A DNA stretch of 10,713 nucleotides from Candidatus Iainarchaeum sp. (GTDB taxonomy: Archaea > Iainarchaeota > Iainarchaeia > Iainarchaeales > GW2011-AR10), in the NCBI GenBank assembly GCA_016186855.1, contig JACPKT010000101.1:1-10713 (forward strand). The letters are read 5' to 3'. Made by a program: the position numbers and the translations under genes. Below are positions 6,539-10,713 of this stretch, one piece after another. Below the pieces are notes generated by a model, which had not been told where the DNA came from, searched no databases, and worked only from the letters and a program-made list of their open reading frames with translations. How positions within the stretch are numbered: position 1 is the stretch's first letter; the number at the start of each line of letters is the position of its first letter.

Positions 6539-8941
6539 TCACCAGTTCAGTGTTTTTTTCCAGCTTTTTTTTAATTCAAAAATGTCCTCATTCAAAACGT
6601 TTTCTTTGCTAAATCCTTTCACTACAAGGCGCGGGTTTTTAGTCACTTCCCCAACTTTTGCAAAAGCAACCCCCCTCATTTTTTCCTCGAACTCTTTCTG
6701 CCTGTTTTTATTAACCTCTACAACAAACCTCGTGTTTGATTCCGAAAAAAGCGCGAAATCCTCGCGTAAAATTTTTTCACCAAAAGGAATTTTTGACAGG
6801 TCAATTTGCATTCCAAGCCCGCCTGCAAAAGCCATTTCAGCAAATGCGACTCCAAGCCCGCCGTCACTTGCATCATGGCATGAGAAAATAACTGCCCCGA
6901 CACTGTCGACTGGAAGCTGGTTTATTTTTGAAATTCGATTAAAAATTTTTTTTGCTTTCAGTGCATCCACTTTTGGAACATTATTGCCAATAAAACCATG
7001 CATTGAAAAGTACTGGCTGCCTCCAAGTTCTTGGAAAGTTTCTCCGATAACATAAACCGGGTTTCCGACTTGCTTGAAATCCATTGAAATCCTCTTGGAA
7101 CAATCCCGCATTATTCCAACGCTTGTAACCAAAAGCGTTCCAGGAATTGAAATGTGTGTTTTTCCGGATGTGAACTCGTTGTAAAGTGAATCTTTTCCTG
7201 AAATGAACGGCGTTTCAAAAGCTGTTGCAAAATCATAGCAGGCCATGCATGCTTTTACAAGCTCGCCAAGCTTTATTGGCCACATTGGGCTTGCCCAGCA
7301 AAAATTGTCAAGCAAAGCCATTTTTTCAAACTCTGCACCTGCACTCAAAGAATTCCTTATTGCCTCGTCAATGTTTGAAGCAGCCATCCAATATGGGGAA
7401 ATGTCACCATAAAACGGGTTAATGCCATTTGCAATCACCACTCCGTACGGCTTTTCGAGCAGCGGCCTTACAATTGCAGCGTCCGACGGCCCATCATTTT
7501 CCAGCCCGGATAAAGGCTTTAACACGCTTCCCCCCTGCACTTCATGGTCATATTGCCTGATTGTTGTTTCCTTTGAAGCAATGTTTGGCAACTGCAATAA
7601 CACGTGAAGTTTTTCTCCAAGGTTTTTTTCATGGAAGATTTGCGGTTCGTCAAAAACTGGCGCAACATATTTTGCCACCAGTCTCTGGCTTGGAAGCCCT
7701 TTGTGCAAAAAGCCAAGCTCGAGGTCTATAGCTTTGATTTGGCCAAAAAACACTTCCAGTTTTCTTGAAGAAGTGAATTCGCCAAGCACTGAAATCTCGA
7801 CTTCCTCAATTTTGGCTAGTTCAAAAAGTTCTGCAAGGTTTTCTCTTGGAACACTTAAAACCATCCGCTCTTGGCTCTCGCTTACCCAGATTTGCCACGG
7901 CAAAAGCCCTTTATACTTTAGAGGCACTTTTTTTAAGTCAACCCTTGCGCCAAGACCTTTTGCCATTTCCCCTATTGCTGAAGAAAAACCCCCTGCACCA
8001 CAGTCAGTAATGTTTGTGAACAATTTTTTGTCCCGCGCACGCAAAATAAAATCCATTAGCTTTCTTTCCTCAATTGCATTCCCTATCTGCACAACAGTTG
8101 TTGGAATGTTTTCCAGCAGGCCCGCTGAAGAAAAAGTTGCCCCATGGATTCCGTCATTGCCTGTCCGCGCACCACAAGCAACAATCAATTCACCAACAGA
8201 AGCTTTTTTTTGCACAAAGTTCTTTGGAATAATTCCGACTGCACCACAGTACACCAGTGGATTTGCCACAAACCTTTTGTCAAAAACAATTGCCCCGTTA
8301 ACCGTTGGAACCCCCATCTGGTTACCGTAATCACGCACACCAGCCCTAACGCCCTTAAAAATTCTTTTTGGGGCAAGCACTCCTTCCGGCACAAGTTCTT
8401 CACCAGTTTTGGGGTGTGCAAAGCAAAAAACATCAGTGCATGCAATGGGTTTTGCTCCCAGTCCTGCACCCAAAATGTCGCGCAGCACTCCTCCAACACC
8501 AGTGTTAGCACCACCATAAGGTTCAAGCGCACTTGGGTGATTGTGTGTTTCAACTTTAACTGCAATCCCGTGCTTTCTGTCAAGTGAAATTATGCCCGCA
8601 TTATCAGAAAACACTGACAGCAAAAAGCCTTTTTTTTGCGGAGCAATTTTTTTTGTCGCACCGGCAATGAATGTCTGAAAGAGGCTGTGGATTGTATGTT
8701 TTTGGTTTTCCTCAAACTCTATTATGCAGTTAAACACTTTGTGCTTGCAGTGCTCGCTCCAAGTCTGCGCAATTGTTTCAAGCTCTGCATCAGTGGGGCT
8801 TCTTTTCTGCCTTTCAAAATAGTCCTGCACTGCCTTCATTTCAGCAAGGTTGAGTGAAAAAAGCATTTTTTCGCTTAACGAAAGCAACTCTTTTTCTGAA
8901 AGACCCAACAACTTTACTTCACTTACTTCTTGTTCATCCAC
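6539..8941 (-). CDS. purL: Phosphoribosylformylglycinamidine synthase, synthetase subunit PurL
   Basis: ATP-dependent synthetase that amidates FGAR to FGAM, working with PurS and PurQ. It is 800 aa. Residues 1-60 form a linker (SLNLAEMKAVQDYFERQ, then SPTDAELETIAQTW) leading into SEHCKHK (62-68), a PurL hallmark with His64. HNHPS (133-137) and GGANTGVGGVLRD (143-154) form the nucleotide-binding part. The second half has the KPLSGLENDGPSDAA segment, NGINPFYGDISPYWMAAS, SGKDSLYNEF and HDASDGGLG. The linker and these segments resemble, to my recollection, the bacterial branch where PurS and PurL are fused, rather than the compact Bacillus-type PurL of about 740 aa. The start is a GTG at 8941 that overlaps purS by 8 nt, with a GGGG motif 7 nt upstream. 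No ATG exists in frame near it. Deleting one A from the run at 8942-8948 would fuse it in frame to purS. Confidence 0.95.
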   Translation of the reverse strand: MDEQEVSEVKLLGLSEKELLSLSEKMLFSLNLAEMKAVQDYFERQKRSPTDAELETIAQTWSEHCKHKVFNCIIEFEENQKHTIHSLFQTFIAGATKKIAPQKKGFLLSVFSDNAGIISLDRKHGIAVKVETHNHPSALEPYGGANTGVGGVLRDILGAGLGAKPIACTDVFCFAHPKTGEELVPEGVLAPKRIFKGVRAGVRDYGNQMGVPTVNGAIVFDKRFVANPLVYCGAVGIIPKNFVQKKASVGELIVACGARTGNDGIHGATFSSAGLLENIPTTVVQIGNAIEERKLMDFILRARDKKLFTNITDCGAGGFSSAIGEMAKGLGARVDLKKVPLKYKGLLPWQIWVSESQERMVLSVPRENLAELFELAKIEEVEISVLGEFTSSRKLEVFFGQIKAIDLELGFLHKGLPSQRLVAKYVAPVFDEPQIFHEKNLGEKLHVLLQLPNIASKETTIRQYDHEVQGGSVLKPLSGLENDGPSDAAIVRPLLEKPYGVVIANGINPFYGDISPYWMAASNIDEAIRNSLSAGAEFEKMALLDNFCWASPMWPIKLGELVKACMACYDFATAFETPFISGKDSLYNEFTSGKTHISIPGTLLVTSVGIMRDCSKRISMDFKQVGNPVYVIGETFQELGGSQYFSMHGFIGNNVPKVDALKAKKIFNRISKINQLPVDSVGAVIFSCHDASDGGLGVAFAEMAFAGGLGMQIDLSKIPFGEKILREDFALFSESNTRFVVEVNKNRQKEFEEKMRGVAFAKVGEVTKNPRLVVKGFSKENVLNEDIFELKKSWKKTLNW

Positions 8942-9419
8942 TTTTTTTCCCCGAAAAAATTTTTATTTCCTCAATCAGATGGTTAAACAATTTTTTTAAA
9001 GCAATTTCTCGCACAATTTCTTCTGTTAGAGAGCCTAAAAAAACAAAAAGCTTTTTGCTCGCAATGGTTTCGTTTTCTGCAAGTGGCCTGCCCAAAAAAT
9101 CTTTCACAGCACGCATTGCTGTTAGGCCAATATTGTCTGTCACACCGGGCGAATAGCCCACTTCAAGCGAAAAATCAAAATCCGAAAACAAGTGGTCGTT
9201 GACGGAAAATTCCTCGGTCACAGGGTCACAAAAAAGGTTTTTGCACAAAGCAATCACTTCTTCTTTTCCCAACCCCGCATTTATTTCAAAAACAGAGACA
9301 ACAAACAAGCCTTCGATTCCGGAAATTTTCAGGTCTTCTTTTATTTCATTTAAAACAGTTTTTCCAAGTAAATCCTTTTGTCTGTCCTTTGGGCCGACCT
9401 CGACCCTAAAGTGGCTCAT
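8934..9419 (-). CDS. purS: Double-length PurS subunit of FGAM synthase
   Basis: Structural subunit that bridges PurL and PurQ in the FGAM synthase complex. The protein is 161 aa, about twice the usual 80-85. Residues 3-75 read as one PurS unit: HFRVEVGPKD, a KEEVIALCKNLFCDPVTEEF end with the typical Asn/Asp-Pro-Val-x-Glu signature, and an alpha/beta rhythm. Residues 80-153 read as a second unit: FSLEVGYSPGVTDNIG and a closing FNHLIEEIKIF. Two PurS-like halves are known in the N-terminal domain of large fused PurL, where they replace a PurS dimer. That assignment is by pattern, without alignment. The ATG at 9419 sits about 27 nt from a TATA-like box, so the purSLQ message is probably leaderless. 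The gene ends in FSGKKSG at a seven-A run where the frame switches to purL. Confidence 0.85.
   Translation of the reverse strand: MSHFRVEVGPKDRQKDLLGKTVLNEIKEDLKISGIEGLFVVSVFEINAGLGKEEVIALCKNLFCDPVTEEFSVNDHLFSDFDFSLEVGYSPGVTDNIGLTAMRAVKDFLGRPLAENETIASKKLFVFLGSLTEEIVREIALKKLFNHLIEEIKIFSGKKSG
8942..8948 (-). other. Seven-A run at the purS/purL frame junction
   Basis: On the minus strand this is GGGG followed by seven A and then GTGG. In the purS frame it reads Gly-Lys-Lys-Ser-Gly-stop. With one A fewer it reads Gly-Lys-Lys-Val-Asp-Glu and continues straight into PurL. It is therefore a candidate slippage site, a split point, or a sequencing indel. Confidence 0.6.
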
Positions 9420-9440
9420 AAAAATTTCTTGCCCAAAAAA

Positions 9441-9452
9441 TATTTAATAAAG
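9441..9452. promoter_or_regulatory. Shared AT-rich box between purS and purF
   Basis: TATTTAATAAAG on the plus strand contains a TATA-like core in both directions: TTTAATAAA forward, TTTATTAAATA in reverse. It lies about 27 nt from the purS ATG and about 30 nt from the purF ATG. Both divergent transcripts could therefore use this 59-bp region, with a leaderless purS message and a leader of a few nucleotides for purF. Inferred from composition and spacing. Confidence 0.5.
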
Positions 9453-9461
9453 TGCCATCAA

Positions 9462-9473
9462 CACATTTATGTG
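9462..9473. promoter_or_regulatory. Small palindrome CACAT-TT-ATGTG, possible operator
   Basis: This is an inverted repeat with 5-bp arms and a 2-bp centre. It overlaps the predicted purF transcription start and lies upstream of the purS TATA-like box. That position would suit a purine-responsive regulator. No such regulator is visible in the window, and a repeat this short can occur by chance. Confidence 0.25.
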
Positions 9474-9478
9474 CTTTT

Positions 9479-10713
9479 ATGAGTGAAGAAGCCCGCCACG
9501 AATGCGGTCTGGCTGCAATCAGTCTTGGTGACCCCCTTGAAAAATACCCGCAAGGAGGAGCAGCATACTATTTGTACAGAATGCTTTTACAGCAACAGAA
9601 CCGGGGCCAACTAGCAGCAGGAATCACTACCTTTAACGAAAACCGGGAACAAGTAATTGACACATACCGAAAATTGGGGTTAGTAAACGAAGCGTTCAGC
9701 TCCCACATCCATGAAAAAAGCCGCGCAATAATGAAAAAATATGAGGGAACAAAAGGAATTGGACACATAAGGTACGCGACATGCGGCCTTGACGATGAAA
9801 GCTATGCACAACCCTTTGAACGCCACCATGGCAGGCGCTGGAAATGGTTTGCCTTTGCATTCAACGGAAACATTGCAAACTTTGGCCCACTAAAAGCCCA
9901 AATGGAAAAAGACGATTACCGGCTGGTTAGAAACATTGACACTGAATTAATATTGCACCATCTCGAACACCAGTTTCGGGGCGACAGCAAAAAAACCCTT
10001 CCCGAAGTTTTTGCAAACATTAGCGACCTGTTTGACGGAGCATACAACATTGTTTTCATCAATGCAACAGGCCACGTTGCAGCAATCCGCGACCCACAGG
10101 GCTTTAGGCCGCTAAGCTATGCAATTGAAGACGACAAGGTCGCAATAGCCTCTGAAAGCTGCGCCCTCAAAAATCTTGGGATGGAAAACGTGAAATCCGT
10201 TAATCCTGGAGAAATGGTGATTGTTGAAAACAACCACACAGAAGTAAAACAATTTGCAAAGCCCAAAAAAATTTCGCGCTGCATGTTTGAATGGGTGTAT
10301 TTTGCAAATGCCGCATCAGTGATTGATGAGCGGAGCGTTTACCAGGCTCGTTGGAGGCTTGGCGAAGAGCTTGCAAAAAGCGAAACACTCAACATCAACG
10401 AAAAAGACTTTATAGTAGTGGCGGTTCCAGACACTGCAAAGCCAGCAGCAGATGCGTTCGCGCACTCTTTAGGGCTCCCTTCAAAAGAAGGGCTGCTCAG
10501 AAACCGTTACGTTGGCAGGACATTCATTGAAGGATCGGGAAGAGAGGAAAGAGTAAGGGAAAAATACAACCTTAACGTGCCAATTGTGGAAGGAAAAAAA
10601 GTGATTTTGATAGAGGACAGTATTGTGCGGGGAAACACTTCAAAACCCTTGGTTGACTACATCAAAAAAACCGGAAAAGCAAAAGAAGTCCATGTTCGTG
10701 TAAGCTGCCCACC
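9479..10713 (+). CDS. purF: Amidophosphoribosyltransferase PurF, C-terminus cut by the window edge
   Basis: Catalyses the first committed step of purine synthesis, PRPP plus glutamine to phosphoribosylamine. 411 codons plus two bases are visible and open to the edge. The N-terminus MSEEARHECGLAAI places the glutaminase nucleophile at Cys9, so an eight-residue propeptide would be removed to expose it, as in the Bacillus-type enzyme. IRYATCG (98-104), NGNIANF (129-135) and NIDTE (152-156) are the usual Ntn-glutaminase motifs. The phosphoribosyltransferase half has NRYVGRTFIE (342-351) and the PRPP loop IEDSIVRGNTSK (378-389). The latter departs from the common DDSIVRGTTS by Asp to Glu and Thr to Asn. 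The usual YFARPDS stretch reads YFANAAS (274-280). Cys268 is the only residue seen that could correspond to an iron-sulfur ligand of the Bacillus type. It is divergent from purSLQ. Confidence 0.95.
   Translation, partial: MSEEARHECGLAAISLGDPLEKYPQGGAAYYLYRMLLQQQNRGQLAAGITTFNENREQVIDTYRKLGLVNEAFSSHIHEKSRAIMKKYEGTKGIGHIRYATCGLDDESYAQPFERHHGRRWKWFAFAFNGNIANFGPLKAQMEKDDYRLVRNIDTELILHHLEHQFRGDSKKTLPEVFANISDLFDGAYNIVFINATGHVAAIRDPQGFRPLSYAIEDDKVAIASESCALKNLGMENVKSVNPGEMVIVENNHTEVKQFAKPKKISRCMFEWVYFANAASVIDERSVYQARWRLGEELAKSETLNINEKDFIVVAVPDTAKPAADAFAHSLGLPSKEGLLRNRYVGRTFIEGSGREERVREKYNLNVPIVEGKKVILIEDSIVRGNTSKPLVDYIKKTGKAKEVHVRVSCP

Noticed and set aside
7701..8330. Plus-strand open frame of 209 codons
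   Set aside because: It is antisense to the well-conserved purL, is Ser/Pro/Phe-rich as expected of a shadow frame, and matches no family I know.
8934..8937. ATG overlapping the purS stop (ATGA) as the purL start
   Set aside because: That ATG is out of frame with purL and reaches a stop codon after four codons. The in-frame GTG at 8941 is used instead.
1..10713. CRISPR arrays, insertion sequences, tRNA or rRNA genes
   Set aside because: I saw no regularly spaced direct repeats, transposase-like protein, or tRNA/rRNA signature. Intergenic gaps are all under 100 bp.

Overview
The window looks like archaeal chromosome of modest G+C, with long A/T homopolymers and almost no intergenic space. 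The archaeal reading rests on several signals. Operon-leading genes have TATA-like boxes about 25 nt upstream of the start codon, so their transcripts would be leaderless or nearly so. Internal operon genes instead show Shine-Dalgarno motifs or stop/start coupling. The gene content also fits: an archaeal-type DHH/DHHA1 phosphoesterase, a TldD/TldE pair and a small conserved protein of a type I associate with archaea. A DPANN-type lineage that keeps de novo purine synthesis (for example Diapherotrites) is a guess from gene content, not a demonstrated placement.

Layout. Bases 1-2887 (minus strand) hold a three-gene operon: a 59-aa conserved small protein, tldD (putative metalloprotease subunit) and tldE, which runs off the left edge. 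A 92-bp divergent promoter region separates it from a plus-strand DHH/DHHA1 phosphoesterase (2980-4038). Convergent to that is a 184-aa minus-strand protein (4091-4645) with about 36-residue helical repeats resembling mTERF repeats. An 82-bp divergent region follows, then a plus-strand secreted lipoprotein of the alpha/beta-hydrolase fold (4728-5786).

The right half is a purine-biosynthesis locus. purS-purL-purQ (9419 down to 5788, minus strand) encode formylglycinamidine synthase (FGAM synthase). purF (9479 to the right edge, plus strand) is divergent from them, across a 59-bp region holding one AT-rich box usable in both directions and a small palindrome. Together they cover step 1 of the pathway (PRPP to phosphoribosylamine) and step 4 (FGAR to FGAM).

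The most interesting point is the PurS/PurL junction. PurS is about twice its usual length and resembles two PurS halves, like the N-terminal domain of large fused PurL proteins. It overlaps purL at a run of seven A, and losing one A would join the two frames into a single protein of about 961 residues. This is either a recent gene split, a slippage-expressed fusion, or a one-base sequencing error. A second point is the mTERF-like repeat protein. No mobile element, CRISPR array, rRNA or tRNA was recognised, and no intergenic stretch exceeds 100 bp.
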